Positions 6,964 through 15,978 of a stretch of 47,051 bases of DNA are shown in pieces. The DNA is from a bacterium (lineage in GTDB: Bacteria > Vulcanimicrobiota > Xenobia > Xenobiales > JADMJV01). The notes beneath the pieces are model-generated. The model had not been told where the DNA came from. It did no database searches and worked only from the letters and a program-made list of their open reading frames with translations. How positions within the stretch are numbered: position 1 is the stretch's first letter; each line of letters begins with the position of its first letter. Where the stretch lies: the NCBI GenBank assembly GCA_018780265.1, contig JADMJV010000051.1, positions 1 to 47,051 on the forward strand, read 5' to 3'. The translations under genes and the position numbers were made by a program.

Positions 6964-9909
6964 ATGCAACTATTTCGTCCACGCCACCGTCGCGCCAGCG
7001 CCCTGATGATCGTTTTCGCAATGATGTTTGTGCTCATAACCTTGGTGGCAGGACTGCATTATCGCCAGGGCACGGCCCGCTCCAGCCTATTTCATGAAGA
7101 GGCCAACCTGCAGGCGCGCGTGGCCGCCGAATACGAACTGGCCAAGCAATGCCAACCTCAAGCTTCCTTTAGCCCCGACACCCAGGCCATCAAGGGTACC
7201 CTTTCGGTTGCCAAAGAATCGGCCATGCAACCCGCATTGTCGGCGAGCAAACTCTTTGATGACGGCGGCATGCCCGATCTGGCCGTGGCCAAGACGATGG
7301 CCTTGGACAAAGTTTTCAAAAGCCGCGGTGGCGTCGCCTGGAACATGATCAGCACCACTTCCAACGACCCGGCCATGCGCCCGGACCGGGCCAAATTCTT
7401 GGCCGTCATCAGCAATGCCTTTCCCTACGCGGCGTGCGCGCCTGGTGGGAAAATCCAGGTGGGCAAGACGCTGGCCTGGCGCAATCCCATCTTTGGCGAA
7501 AGCGGTAAGGTCGATACCGAGCTGGCCTATTCGGGTGGACCCGCCCGTATGGCGGCGGATGGTGACATCGCCATTGAAGAATGTAGCTACGGAGAACTGC
7601 ACACCTTCAAGGGCGAGGTTAATGTAGAAAGGGGCCGATTCGTGGCCTACGCCGGCCTGCCCGCCGACATCATGGGTCCTGCAGCCTACCCGGCCCTGAT
7701 CAAGCAACAGGCCGAGGCGGCCCGGGACAAACTCAAATTGAATGCGCAAGACAAGACCTCGCTCTTCAACGGCAATTCCTTCCAGGTCAACGAAGTGCTC
7801 AAGCTCTTTAAGGGCGAAGGCCAAAACTTTCTGGCCGGGCTTCTCAGCCTGCGCCAGGCCATGCACTTCCCCTTTTTTATGATTCCGGGCGGTCGCGTCA
7901 ACGGCATCTTCGTGCAGGTCTGGCTGCACATGCCCTATGCGCCGGACGGCGGCAGCGCCGGCGACGATGTGGGCAAAGTCGGTAAGGAAAAAGAGACCGA
8001 GCGCGACGACAAGCTGAAGAAAATCGATGATAAGCAAAAGGAGATCGACAGCCTGGCCGCCCAGGAAAAAACCGAGACCGACGCTGAGAAGAAAAAGAAG
8101 ATAGCCGCCGACAAAGCCAGTGCTGAGAAGCAAAAAGAGAATCTGGCCACAGGCCTTCAGGACATGTACAAAGACATCCAAAAGGAGATGGATAAGGCTC
8201 TGGCCAGTTCCAGCGCCGAGACCGACACCGGTCCTTCTAATCGCGACGGCGAGACGGGCATGACCGACAAGGGCGTCACCGGTTGGTCCTACGGCCCCGT
8301 ATACAAAAAAATCTTTCAGTTTTGCGTGGAGACGATCGTCAAAGCCATCAGTGGTCAGGACGTAAAGTCCATCTTAGACGAATGGGCCAAAACGCTCTAT
8401 CAAGAGGTGCGCCTGGTCCATTTTGGAGGCAAAACTTTCGATACCGACTTCAAGATCGACGAATCCACCTCCGAATTTACGGCCACCTTCAATGTGCCTC
8501 CGGGACGGGCTGTGCTCATTCGCACCAACGTCAAGATCAAGGGCGATCTCTGGCTCATGCGCGGCTCCTCGCTGATTGTTCAAGGCAACCTGGATGTGGT
8601 CAGCCCTTTGTCCGGCAATTCGCTCGACCCCCGCAAGCCACGCGGCCGCATCTTCCTGGAAGAGGGAGCCAATCTGGTGGTGAGCGGCAATCTCAACTGC
8701 GAAGGGTCACCGGTGCTGGGTTCGGTGCTGATCGGGGCGCCCATCAATCAAATCCACCCGGGTATGAGCAGCATTCTGGTGGACGGCAACGTCAACATCC
8801 CCTACGGAGTGTGGCCCGCTTTCTCGCTGGGCGACATCGACCTGAAGGAAGTTCCTGAACTCAAAACCTTTCGCGACATCGTGGCCACGGTGGTTCCCAA
8901 TCTGGCCAAGGTGTCCGGGCCTTTCCACCGGCGCAAGCCCTACTTCTCCAGTTACGCGACTACCTTTGTCGTAGCCAGTGTGCTCATTCCGCCTATCCCC
9001 GTGCCTATCATCGTGCCGGTTCCTCTGCCCCTGCCCACGCCCGCCAACATCAATGTGAAGATCTTTAAAGCCCTGTCGGCCATTTACGCCGTGCAGATGA
9101 ACCTGGCCTGGGGCGAGAACTTCATCACCCACACCGATTGGTGGTTCCTGGGACAGGGCACGGTGCCCATCTTCCCCAAGATCAATCCAACCGTCTATCT
9201 CGACAAGATCAAAAACTTCAAAATGCCCGCCCTTCCTACTATGGATCAGGTCAAGACCCTGGTAGCCGATAAGGGCCCCAAAATGGTCCAGGAAATGGCC
9301 CCCAAACTGATCAGCGAGGTAGTTGTCAAAGCCGTACTCAGTCAACTGACGATGGGCCTGGGGGATGCCGTCCTCGGGCTCCTACCGCTGGACAAGATAC
9401 TCGAAGATCTGCTGGCCGAAATTCTCGGAGTGGAAGATACCCAAAAATCTCTCTCTGAGATTGCGGGGCTGGATTCCTTGATGAACACGATCAAGGACAA
9501 AATCAGCGACAACGCTGCCGCCATGCTGCTCTTCGAAACCCCTGGAGTGATGATCTACGCCGGCGGCACCATTCGCATCGCCGCCGATCTCGGTCACCGC
9601 GTTCCGGTTAGCATCGGGATGCTGGTGGCGGGAGGCGACATCGTCTCCAATGCCAGCGTGACCGTAGGCGCTGCCCTGAGCCTCCGGGGCAACATCACTA
9701 TGAAGAATCTGCTCTACGACCCCAACTGCACTCGCTGCTCCGTATACGTGCCCAGCAACGACCTTACCCTCAAGATACCTGGCCTTGACTGGCTCAATTG
9801 GGCCACCGAAGTGCGCTATGGAAATTACTACAAAAACACGGCCACAGATTCGGCCGTCGACATGGGGCCTCAGTTGCGTTTTCCCACCGTTCAGGGGTGG
9901 ATGCAATGA
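6964..9909 (+). CDS. Large PilX/GspK-like pilus-associated protein
   Basis: The 981-residue protein begins with a basic stretch (RPRHRRAS) followed by ALMIVFAMMFVLITLVAGL and HYRQG, the pattern of PilX/GspK-type prepilin N-terminal helices. The body is extracellular-looking. Residues about 340-420 are highly charged (K/E/D-rich, coiled-coil-like). Residues about 515-600 and 860-930 are rich in short V/G/N strands (GDLWLMRGSSLIVQGNLDVV, GGTIRIAADL), resembling beta-helical polymer-forming or bactofilin-like folds. It is followed by two pseudopilins with overlapping junctions (TGA/ATG at 9906-9909), so it likely caps or decorates a short pilus or secretion pseudopilus. It is far longer than usual PilX or GspK proteins. 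Pilus association rests on the N-terminus and neighbours; the exact role is unknown. Confidence 0.65.
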   Translation: MQLFRPRHRRASALMIVFAMMFVLITLVAGLHYRQGTARSSLFHEEANLQARVAAEYELAKQCQPQASFSPDTQAIKGTLSVAKESAMQPALSASKLFDDGGMPDLAVAKTMALDKVFKSRGGVAWNMISTTSNDPAMRPDRAKFLAVISNAFPYAACAPGGKIQVGKTLAWRNPIFGESGKVDTELAYSGGPARMAADGDIAIEECSYGELHTFKGEVNVERGRFVAYAGLPADIMGPAAYPALIKQQAEAARDKLKLNAQDKTSLFNGNSFQVNEVLKLFKGEGQNFLAGLLSLRQAMHFPFFMIPGGRVNGIFVQVWLHMPYAPDGGSAGDDVGKVGKEKETERDDKLKKIDDKQKEIDSLAAQEKTETDAEKKKKIAADKASAEKQKENLATGLQDMYKDIQKEMDKALASSSAETDTGPSNRDGETGMTDKGVTGWSYGPVYKKIFQFCVETIVKAISGQDVKSILDEWAKTLYQEVRLVHFGGKTFDTDFKIDESTSEFTATFNVPPGRAVLIRTNVKIKGDLWLMRGSSLIVQGNLDVVSPLSGNSLDPRKPRGRIFLEEGANLVVSGNLNCEGSPVLGSVLIGAPINQIHPGMSSILVDGNVNIPYGVWPAFSLGDIDLKEVPELKTFRDIVATVVPNLAKVSGPFHRRKPYFSSYATTFVVASVLIPPIPVPIIVPVPLPLPTPANINVKIFKALSAIYAVQMNLAWGENFITHTDWWFLGQGTVPIFPKINPTVYLDKIKNFKMPALPTMDQVKTLVADKGPKMVQEMAPKLISEVVVKAVLSQLTMGLGDAVLGLLPLDKILEDLLAEILGVEDTQKSLSEIAGLDSLMNTIKDKISDNAAAMLLFETPGVMIYAGGTIRIAADLGHRVPVSIGMLVAGGDIVSNASVTVGAALSLRGNITMKNLLYDPNCTRCSVYVPSNDLTLKIPGLDWLNWATEVRYGNYYKNTATDSAVDMGPQLRFPTVQGWMQ

Positions 9910-10331
9910 AGGCCGGAAATCGAGGCCTGGGCGTCATCGAACTGCTCTTTGCACTGGGCCTGATGGTCACGGCCGTGTTTACGCTCCTTTCTGTATTTAC
10001 CAGCAGCTCTCGCCACGCAGTTATGAGCCGTAACCGAACGGTAGCCATTCTGGTTTGTCACAACATGCTCGACGAATGCAAGGCCCACCCCTTTGGACGA
10101 CCGGCTCCCAAAATCTGGTCCGAGAGCCGCGAAACGCCCGTCACGGTATACGTGGAGGGTCGGCCTCAAGAGATGGAATTTAAGAAGACCGTGACTTACG
10201 CCAACGGAAGCTTTGTGGGCAAAACGGCCGGCGACTCCGACGAAGTGACCATCAAAGTGGAATGGAAAGAAGGGGCCGGGCCCAACAACGGCCACAAAGA
10301 GATGAGCGTCAAGGTGCCGGTATGGCGTTAA
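9906..10331 (+). CDS. Type IV pilin-like (pseudopilin) protein
   Basis: The 141-residue protein has a class III prepilin signal: short basic leader MKAGNRG, predicted cleavage after Gly7, then LGVIELLFALGLMVTAVFTL with Glu at mature position +5 and a hydrophobic assembly helix. The soluble part is small and of minor-pseudopilin size (GspI/PilV-like). Prepilin peptidase would cleave and methylate it, and it would assemble into a pilus or type II secretion pseudopilus. The ATG at 9906 overlaps the previous stop by 4 bases (ATGA), and its own TAA lies 10 bases inside the next gene, so the three genes form an operon. No peptidase or ATPase gene is in the window. Confidence 0.85.
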   Translation: MKAGNRGLGVIELLFALGLMVTAVFTLLSVFTSSSRHAVMSRNRTVAILVCHNMLDECKAHPFGRPAPKIWSESRETPVTVYVEGRPQEMEFKKTVTYANGSFVGKTAGDSDEVTIKVEWKEGAGPNNGHKEMSVKVPVWR

Positions 10332-11092
10332 ATAAAACCGGGATGACCTTTATGGAGTTGATCATCTATATCGCCCTGACAGCCGTGGTAGCCATTGTGG
10401 GTGGCTCGCTGTTTGTGTTGGCCAAAAACTCTACCGAAAGTACCAACGCCAACTATTTTCTCAATGCCGATGCCGAAACCGCCGTGGCCTGGCTACGGCG
10501 CGACCTGCAACAGAGTTGTCTGGCCACCATTCAAAACTATCCTGGCATACAGGCCGGACAGGCCCCCGGCATCAGCCTGTGCAGTGTGCTTCAGGCCGAT
10601 GACGTCAAACGCCTGGACGCCAACGACAGCGGCCAACCCAACTGGCACAATCATGTCTACTACACCTTGCAGCCCAACAAAGACAAGGTGGGCAAGTTGG
10701 TGCGTTGGAGCCAATCCACTCCGGCCGCCACCCTGGCGGCCCCCTCGGTCCCCACCCTGGCTCCGGCCTTGCCGGGCGCCATTGTAGCCTCGTCCAGTCG
10801 CACCGTACACAGCCGGGTGGTCATGCCCAACCAGCAGATTTACGGTCTGGCCAATCCCGCCGGTAACATCGACCAGTACGGCGGATTCCATCTCCAATTT
10901 GTGCGCCGCACCGAACAGGGCGACGAGGACCTGATCGAGGATAACCCGGCCGTGGTCAGCGCCCGCAAAAAAAGCCAGGACTTCCGCAGCAACACCCGAC
11001 TGGTCCAGGTAGAACTCAAGTTTTACACCAGCACCAACACCGGCAAGCCTAGCTTTTATTCGCTGCGCTTCCGGGTCTGTCCGCGCTACTGA
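10322..11092 (+). CDS. Type IV pilin-like (pseudopilin) protein, PilW/GspJ size
   Basis: The 256-residue protein starts MALNKTG with predicted cleavage after Gly7, then MTFMELIIYIALTAVVAIVG with Glu at +5 and the usual hydrophobic helix. Its length and position after a GspI/PilV-like gene resemble the larger minor pseudopilins (GspJ/PilW). The helix continues into an NxxAETAVAWLRRDLQQS segment typical of pilin alpha-1. ATG 10322 overlaps the previous gene by 10 bases. The TGA stop (11090-11092) abuts the convergent VWA gene with no spacer, within a TGATCA palindrome. Confidence 0.8.
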   Translation: MALNKTGMTFMELIIYIALTAVVAIVGGSLFVLAKNSTESTNANYFLNADAETAVAWLRRDLQQSCLATIQNYPGIQAGQAPGISLCSVLQADDVKRLDANDSGQPNWHNHVYYTLQPNKDKVGKLVRWSQSTPAATLAAPSVPTLAPALPGAIVASSSRTVHSRVVMPNQQIYGLANPAGNIDQYGGFHLQFVRRTEQGDEDLIEDNPAVVSARKKSQDFRSNTRLVQVELKFYTSTNTGKPSFYSLRFRVCPRY

Positions 11093-13264
11093 TCAATTCG
11101 CCCCCAGACTCTGCTGCAAATCACCCAACATGGTGGCCAACTCTCCTTGTGGCTGGCAGCCAGGAATAACGCCGTGGAGTGCTCCCAGCGCCGCACCCGC
11201 CAGGGCCCCTAGCAGCGGACTGACCCGAGCCGCCTCTTCCAAAGCCTGACGCGGCTGATGTCCGTGGCATTCCAGCAGATAGAGAAGACTGGGCACCGTC
11301 TCCAAAACATAGTCGGACGTGCCCCACTCCTGAATCGCCTCGCCAAACTCCAACGAACGCCGGCGCGCATCGGGGATGGCCGCGGTCAAAAAGTCCGACA
11401 GCTTGCCTTTCCAGCCGTCAAAACGCGGCTGGCGAGCCGAATACTCGGCCTCCAGTTCCACCCGTTGCAATACCTTGAGATACAGCTCCAGGTAGGCCCT
11501 GGCCCCGGGCGGATCAGGACGAGCTAACATGGCCCACAACAGGGCCACAAAGGCCACATTAGCGGCCGCCGTGGCGCCATCCCGGTGGGTAACGTGAGCC
11601 CCCACCGTCACAAAAGACCATGATGCTGCCCCCGGGCTGCGCCAGCGAGCCAGCAAGAGCGGAGCGATGCGGGCCAGCGCGGCGGCACTGGGCGTCTCAA
11701 CGCCGCACTCCATAAAGTTGCTGGAGAGTGCCACCTGCTCACGAAAGGCCACAAAATCGCCCGACGGCTCGGCCACCGGCGCCGCCGCCAGGGCCTTGGC
11801 CAGGGGCAACATCAACATCACCAATTTGTTGCGCTCTTTGATCAGGGCCAGGGTGGCCAGCGCCAACTCGCTGTGCTCCCCCCGCGGGGCCCCGGCTGGC
11901 CGAGCCTGCGCTTCGCCGGCCAGCAGCCCGCCCAGCATTCCTTCCACCTTGAGCCAGGCGCGTGGGTGGGGACCGGGCTCCTGGCTAAAAAAGTCGCTGG
12001 CCTTGAGGCGAATAACGCTACCCAGCACCCCCTCCATGAAAATCTCATCCAGGTTGCTCATGCTTACGCTGCCGCGACTGTAGGAATGCGAATAGGCCGC
12101 AGACTGCTTGCTGGCAGCGCTCAGGTCGCCGCGCTCAAAGGTCAGCCTTAACTTCTCGAGTTGACCCTTGTCGACATCCGACAGTGGCTGCTCCTGGAGC
12201 ACCTGCTCCAAAATCTTGGCCGCGCCTACGCGGTCTCCCCTGTCCGCCGCCGCCGAAGCCTCGCGCCGGGCCCGGGCCGCCATGGCGATGGCCAGGTGAC
12301 GCCCAACTTCTGGATCTACAGCCATATCCAGGCGTTCCTGGGCGCTGACCCGAGGGAGTAGCAGGGGAAAGTCGGCGGTTTGGTGGCTGGCGCTGGCCGG
12401 CGAATACCAGCGCAACTCGGCGCGTAGGCACGGCTCTGCACTGCCACTGGCGGGAACGCTGATGCGAAAGAGCTGCTCGAGAGGAAAACCGTCCACCAGA
12501 TCGGCCAGCAGAAACTCGCCGTCGGCACTGCGCTGCACCTCTCCGAGCGGCTCAATGCGCACTTCGGAGTCGGCCGCGATCAAATTCAGGCGAACCCGAG
12601 TTCCCACGGTGGCAGCCAGCCCATCCAGCTCCAGCTCGAAAAACGGGCCCAGTTGTTCGGGCGACTGGACGTAAAAATGGTTGCCTTCGCCGCTGGCGGC
12701 CATCGAACGCAATAGACCTTCGTTGTAGTCACCCCCAAAACCCATGGTGGTCGTCTGCACCCCCCGCTGCCCAAGCCGATGCACCTGATCACAGATCGTA
12801 TCAGTGCGGGTCTCCCCCACATTGGCCTGACCGTCGGTGAGCAAGATTACTCGATTCAAGTTCTGCTCGGTTTGACTCAGAGTGGCCTGAGCAGCCCCGC
12901 TTTGCCAGCCGTCGTAGAGAGCCGTACCGCCGCCCGCCTCAATGGTTTGAAGCTGTCGCAATATCTCCTCGGGTTGGCCCACACGCCGGCTGGGGATCAA
13001 TGTCACTACGGCGTTGTTAAAGAGAACCACGCTCAGGTGATCGTCGGGCCGCAAGGATTGTGTGACCAGAGCCGCTGCCTTCTTGGTAAGATCGATCTTG
13101 ACGCCTTGCATCGAACCGGAACGGTCGATCACCAGGGCCAGGTTGAGAGGCAGTCGCTGGACCCCGCGCACCGTTTGGGGAGGGGTAATGCGCACCAACA
13201 CATCCAGCGTACAGGCCTGATCGTGGGTCAGGGCAGGTCGGTCCGGTATCCACTCTAGCACCAC
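11093..13264 (-). CDS. VWA-domain protein, last gene of a four-gene operon
   Basis: The protein of about 723 residues has a von Willebrand factor A domain with an intact MIDAS: DRSGSM (near residue 47), the Thr of GGGTALYDG and LLTDGQAN. VWA domains bind metal and protein ligands. After the VWA comes a beta-rich segment, then an Ala/Arg/Leu-rich helical C-terminal half with no recognised domain. No signal peptide is visible. I chose GTG at 13264, preceded by GAAGG; GTG 13261 is equally possible. The open frame continues upstream into the zinc-ribbon gene but that part is a shadow. It is fourth in a tight operon (LysM-like, 66-residue, zinc-ribbon, VWA), suggesting a multiprotein assembly of unknown purpose. 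Confidence 0.75.
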   Translation of the reverse strand: MVLEWIPDRPALTHDQACTLDVLVRITPPQTVRGVQRLPLNLALVIDRSGSMQGVKIDLTKKAAALVTQSLRPDDHLSVVLFNNAVVTLIPSRRVGQPEEILRQLQTIEAGGGTALYDGWQSGAAQATLSQTEQNLNRVILLTDGQANVGETRTDTICDQVHRLGQRGVQTTTMGFGGDYNEGLLRSMAASGEGNHFYVQSPEQLGPFFELELDGLAATVGTRVRLNLIAADSEVRIEPLGEVQRSADGEFLLADLVDGFPLEQLFRISVPASGSAEPCLRAELRWYSPASASHQTADFPLLLPRVSAQERLDMAVDPEVGRHLAIAMAARARREASAAADRGDRVGAAKILEQVLQEQPLSDVDKGQLEKLRLTFERGDLSAASKQSAAYSHSYSRGSVSMSNLDEIFMEGVLGSVIRLKASDFFSQEPGPHPRAWLKVEGMLGGLLAGEAQARPAGAPRGEHSELALATLALIKERNKLVMLMLPLAKALAAAPVAEPSGDFVAFREQVALSSNFMECGVETPSAAALARIAPLLLARWRSPGAASWSFVTVGAHVTHRDGATAAANVAFVALLWAMLARPDPPGARAYLELYLKVLQRVELEAEYSARQPRFDGWKGKLSDFLTAAIPDARRRSLEFGEAIQEWGTSDYVLETVPSLLYLLECHGHQPRQALEEAARVSPLLGALAGAALGALHGVIPGCQPQGELATMLGDLQQSLGAN

Positions 13265-13310
13265 AGGACCTTCGCCCAACCGGGCCCCGATCCTACGCCA
13301 GGCGATAGGG

Positions 13311-13823
13311 TCAGACAGAGTAGTCTGCCGCGGCGCCCAGCTTGATCTGACGCAAGTGTTCCATTTCCAGTTCGTGCATGGCCAGAGCGCAACCGCCACA
13401 AGCCAACCGAAAAAAGCTCAGCAGTTCTTCGCGAGCGTGACTCAGCAACTCATCGGGGCCTTCATTGTGAAACTCCTGCAGCAACCCCAGCGCCTCCGCG
13501 AGATGGAATAGGGCCCGGTCCACCTCCACTGCTGCCCCCTGGTACGTGTCTTTCAGCTTTTCGCCCAGACGGTCCTTAAACAGACTTTCCATCAACACGC
13601 CCCAGCGCGCCTCAAATTCACTCACCCGGTCCTCAAAGCGGTGAAAGATGGAAAGCAGTCGCTCTCGAGTCAATTGGCCTTCGAGATACTCGTCAATGGC
13701 CACCTGCACCTGACTGATGTGGTTTGCCTCCACGTGCGGAGGGGCGACGCGCACCGTCAGTCCGCACTGGCTACAGTTTTCCACACCGTAGCGACCGTCG
13801 TGGCCGCACTCCAAACAGATCAA
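13311..13823 (-). CDS. Zinc-ribbon protein, helical, unknown function
   Basis: The 170-residue protein opens with MICLECGHDGRYGVENCSQC, a two-CxxC zinc ribbon (Cys3/Cys6 and Cys17/Cys20). The rest is predicted helical (residues about 35-160) and acidic. It resembles the small zinc-ribbon proteins that lie beside VWA or secretion-type genes, but I cannot name a family. The start is TTG at 13823, overlapping the TGA of the upstream 66-residue gene. A later pair of cysteines (ACGGCAL) near residue 142 may be structural. A 46-base gap separates it from my preferred VWA start. Confidence 0.6.
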   Translation of the reverse strand: MICLECGHDGRYGVENCSQCGLTVRVAPPHVEANHISQVQVAIDEYLEGQLTRERLLSIFHRFEDRVSEFEARWGVLMESLFKDRLGEKLKDTYQGAAVEVDRALFHLAEALGLLQEFHNEGPDELLSHAREELLSFFRLACGGCALAMHELEMEHLRQIKLGAAADYSV

Positions 13824-14020
13824 GACAGACTTACTTCCATTCCGATCAAACGCACCAACAGGCTGCTCAAAAGTTGCTGAATGTCAGCCTGACTGCGCAG
13901 TTCCGTGGTCGGAACATCCTCCTCCCGCAGCCAATCTCGGCGAGTAGGGTCGACTCCGGCCAGCAGCGACACATCCTGCAGCCAGGCCCTTACATCATCG
14001 CGGCTCTCTAATGGGTCCAC
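13820..14020 (-). CDS. Small acidic hypothetical protein (66 aa)
   Basis: This 66-residue reading frame lies between the LysM-like gene (9-base gap) and the zinc-ribbon gene (4-base overlap), starting at GTG 14020. It is acidic and helical, with no membrane segment or Cys. Its reality rests on operon packing and amino acid composition unlike the Arg/Pro-rich shadow frames of this window. It could be a small subunit or chaperone for its neighbours. No family is recognised. Confidence 0.5.
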   Translation of the reverse strand: MDPLESRDDVRAWLQDVSLLAGVDPTRRDWLREEDVPTTELRSQADIQQLLSSLLVRLIGMEVSLS

Positions 14021-14029
14021 GGCTACGGG

Positions 14030-15097
14030 CTAGTTAAACCAGCCAGAAACCCAATTGCCCAGACGACTGGCCTGCTCATCCACGAAGCGGCCCCCTTGTT
14101 GCAACATCCCATCTGCGCCTCGGTTATGCACCGTCTTCTCGCCATTCGCACCGGTAATGGTGGTGGTTTGCGAGCCGTCCTGACGCCGTTGCACGTTGAC
14201 CCCGCTGGCGTTGTCCACCTGGACGGCCTCATCCCCACGGCGCTCGCCGGTGACCCAGCGGCCCACGTTATCGCCCCACTCGCCTACGCGCTCGGCCAAT
14301 CCCTGATTATTGCCCACCTCGGTGCGCACACCGTCGCTGCCCTTGGCGCCCGGATTGTTCACCACCACGCCACCCTGTTCGTCGACATGGACGGTCGAAT
14401 TTGCCGCGGTCTTGTCCGTGTCCCGGATGTTGACCGTGGTCCCTTCTGGGCCCGCTTTGGTGGTGGTCTGAGTGATAGCGCTGCCAGTAGCATTCTTGGC
14501 CACCTCCTGGGTGACTACATTCTCACCCTGCTGGCGCACATTCGCGTCGATGCGGCCTTTGTCACTCACCTCGCTCTTGACTTCCAGGCTGCCGCCACCG
14601 TTGTTGACCTCGGTGGTCATGCTCTTGCCGTCCTCGGTGCGTGCGGCCGTCAATTTGGTGGACCGCTCGCCTGTGTCCACTTTGGCTTCGGCCTTCTCGC
14701 CTTTCTTGAGCCCTTCGGTCGAAGCCGCCTCACCCTTCTTGGGGATGTTGAGGGTCTGGCCGGGGCGCAGCAGGTTGGGATCCTTCAGACCGTTCTGGGA
14801 GGCAACCGTCTGCAGCATGTTTTTCCCGTCTGGTCCCTTGCCGTAAATCTCATTCATCGAGTAGCCCTGGTTGAGCAGAATGTGCTCCAGGCAATCGTTC
14901 TTACCCTTCTTCCAGCTGTCAACCTTGACATTGGAGGAACTTTGACTGGCATTGGTGCTGAGGTTGACTTTGTCGGCAGATCCAGCCGGAGCTCCCGCCG
15001 CGGGCGCCGGAGCGGGAGCTGCTTTGCTCTGGGTATCCACGGACCGGTTGGGGGTGGGTTGTATACTCGGGCCGCCGGTTTGGATCGCTACGCTCAT
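14030..15097 (-). CDS. LysM-like domain protein with long polar repeat tail, first gene of VWA operon
   Basis: ATG 15097 has a strong AGGAGG 7 bases upstream; the longer frame to 15157 is not needed. The 355-residue protein has a Ser/Pro/Ala-rich N-terminus without a classical signal peptide. At about 60-125 a LysM-like module ends in NLLRPGQTLNIPKK, typical of the LysM C-terminal strand. The last ~200 residues are G/N/T/V/D-rich with alternating polar beta strands and recurrent VNNxG-like and TTT segments, and it ends GNWVSGWFN. This resembles secreted or surface-exported structural proteins, but the export route is unclear. It leads a four-gene operon. The sequence at 15098-15251 is a divergent promoter region with no clear consensus boxes. 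Confidence 0.6.
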   Translation of the reverse strand: MSVAIQTGGPSIQPTPNRSVDTQSKAAPAPAPAAGAPAGSADKVNLSTNASQSSSNVKVDSWKKGKNDCLEHILLNQGYSMNEIYGKGPDGKNMLQTVASQNGLKDPNLLRPGQTLNIPKKGEAASTEGLKKGEKAEAKVDTGERSTKLTAARTEDGKSMTTEVNNGGGSLEVKSEVSDKGRIDANVRQQGENVVTQEVAKNATGSAITQTTTKAGPEGTTVNIRDTDKTAANSTVHVDEQGGVVVNNPGAKGSDGVRTEVGNNQGLAERVGEWGDNVGRWVTGERRGDEAVQVDNASGVNVQRRQDGSQTTTITGANGEKTVHNRGADGMLQQGGRFVDEQASRLGNWVSGWFN

Positions 15098-15251
15098 AAA
15101 CACCTCCTGGAATGCTGTTACTAATCTACGACACAGATGTAACAAACATGTTGCCACCGTGACAAGATTTTAAGCCAAAATTCATTATCGCATCTGCCGT
15201 GTTTCATCTCATCCGAAAGGAGACCTGGGCCCCTCCCCGAAACCGTACAAC

Positions 15252-15703
15252 TTGCTCCCCACGCCCACGCGCACCCTTCATCTTCACCCGGAAGGTGATT
15301 CGTTTCGGTCTACCGTCCCTCCAATCACCCCTGGTATGCTCAGCCAGCTGCAGACCCTCACTCAAAAAATGGCCGATCTGGTGCAGACCTGGCTACAGGC
15401 GCTGCAAGCCTGGCACGGCCCCTCGCCAAATGACTTTCATCCCCGGCTGCATCCGCAAGTGGAATGCCTATTTGCAGGCGATGAAGGCGCCATGGTAGCC
15501 TGGAAAGGCCGCCACTGGTGCCTGCACCCAACCCGCTACGGCCCTGATCACGCCGGTGCTGCGCCTGATCCAACAAGGTACCAGTCTCGCCGACATGGAG
15601 GCGTCCCGGCCCGACGCCCGCAGCCTGGTGCAGGAACTAGGCTGCGAACTGGTCATCGACTGCTTCCAGGACCCATCCAACCCGTCGCGAATTAGTAAAG
15701 CAT
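15252..15703 (+). pseudogene. Unknown gene with an internal frameshift
   Basis: Two coding-like halves lie in different frames. The first, from TTG 15252 (or ATG 15336, MLSQLQTLTQKMADLVQ), runs through ECLFAGDEGAMVAWKGRHW to about 15537. The second continues as LITPVLRLIQQGTSLADMEA and SLVQELGCELVIDCFQDPSN to TGA 15701-15703. That TGA overlaps the next gene's ATG by 4 bases (ATGA), the usual arrangement for an intact upstream gene here, which supports one original ORF of about 150 codons. A single base change near 15535-15540 would restore it. I recognise no family. It may be a recent mutation or a sequencing error. Confidence 0.5.
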
Positions 15704-15914
15704 GAGAATCTTTTGTGGAGTGTTACTGCTGATGGGCCTCGCTGGCTGTGCCGCGCCCAAAATCGACCTCAACATGGGCAAGATGAAGAACCAACAAAAG
15801 CAGCGAGTCAAATCTGCAAACCAGGGCGTAAAGGACCAGACCGGGACTGACCTGGGGACGGTAAAGCCCCAAAAGCGCAAATTCGGCATGCCCACAGGGC
15901 CCATAGAGCCCTAG
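15702..15914 (+). CDS. Small lipoprotein
   Basis: The 70-residue product has a lipoprotein signal peptide: MRIFCGVLLLMGLAGC, with lipobox LAGC and lipidated Cys16. The remaining ~54 residues are Lys/Gln-rich and probably unstructured. It would be anchored in a membrane facing the periplasm. The ATG overlaps the frameshifted upstream gene. The TAG stop (15912-15914) uses the first G of a GGGCCCGTCCC repeat. No function is recognised. Confidence 0.65.
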   Translation: MRIFCGVLLLMGLAGCAAPKIDLNMGKMKNQQKQRVKSANQGVKDQTGTDLGTVKPQKRKFGMPTGPIEP

Positions 15915-15951
15915 GGCCCGTCCCAAAATAACATACATAGACACTCGGGCC
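15914..15951. repeat. GGGCCCGT-family repeat, left end, on a stop codon
   Basis: The 38 bases match the first 34 bases of the element at 32945, except for a 4-base duplication (CATA). They begin GGGCCCGTCCCAAAATAACA and continue to GACACTCGGGCC. The flank is CTA, so the first G completes the TAG stop of the lipoprotein gene. No clear right end is nearby, so this copy is truncated or has diverged into the following sequence. Confidence 0.7.
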
Positions 15952-15978
15952 GGTTCCGACGTTGACCGTAGCATCCCC

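Noticed and set aside
7087..8181. 364-codon minus-strand frame inside the PilX-like gene
   Set aside because: Antisense shadow; the plus strand has a ribosome binding site, prepilin-type start and coupled downstream genes.
11084..11098. TGATCA palindrome between convergent genes as a terminator
   Set aside because: Too short for a stem-loop and simply holds the two stop codons.
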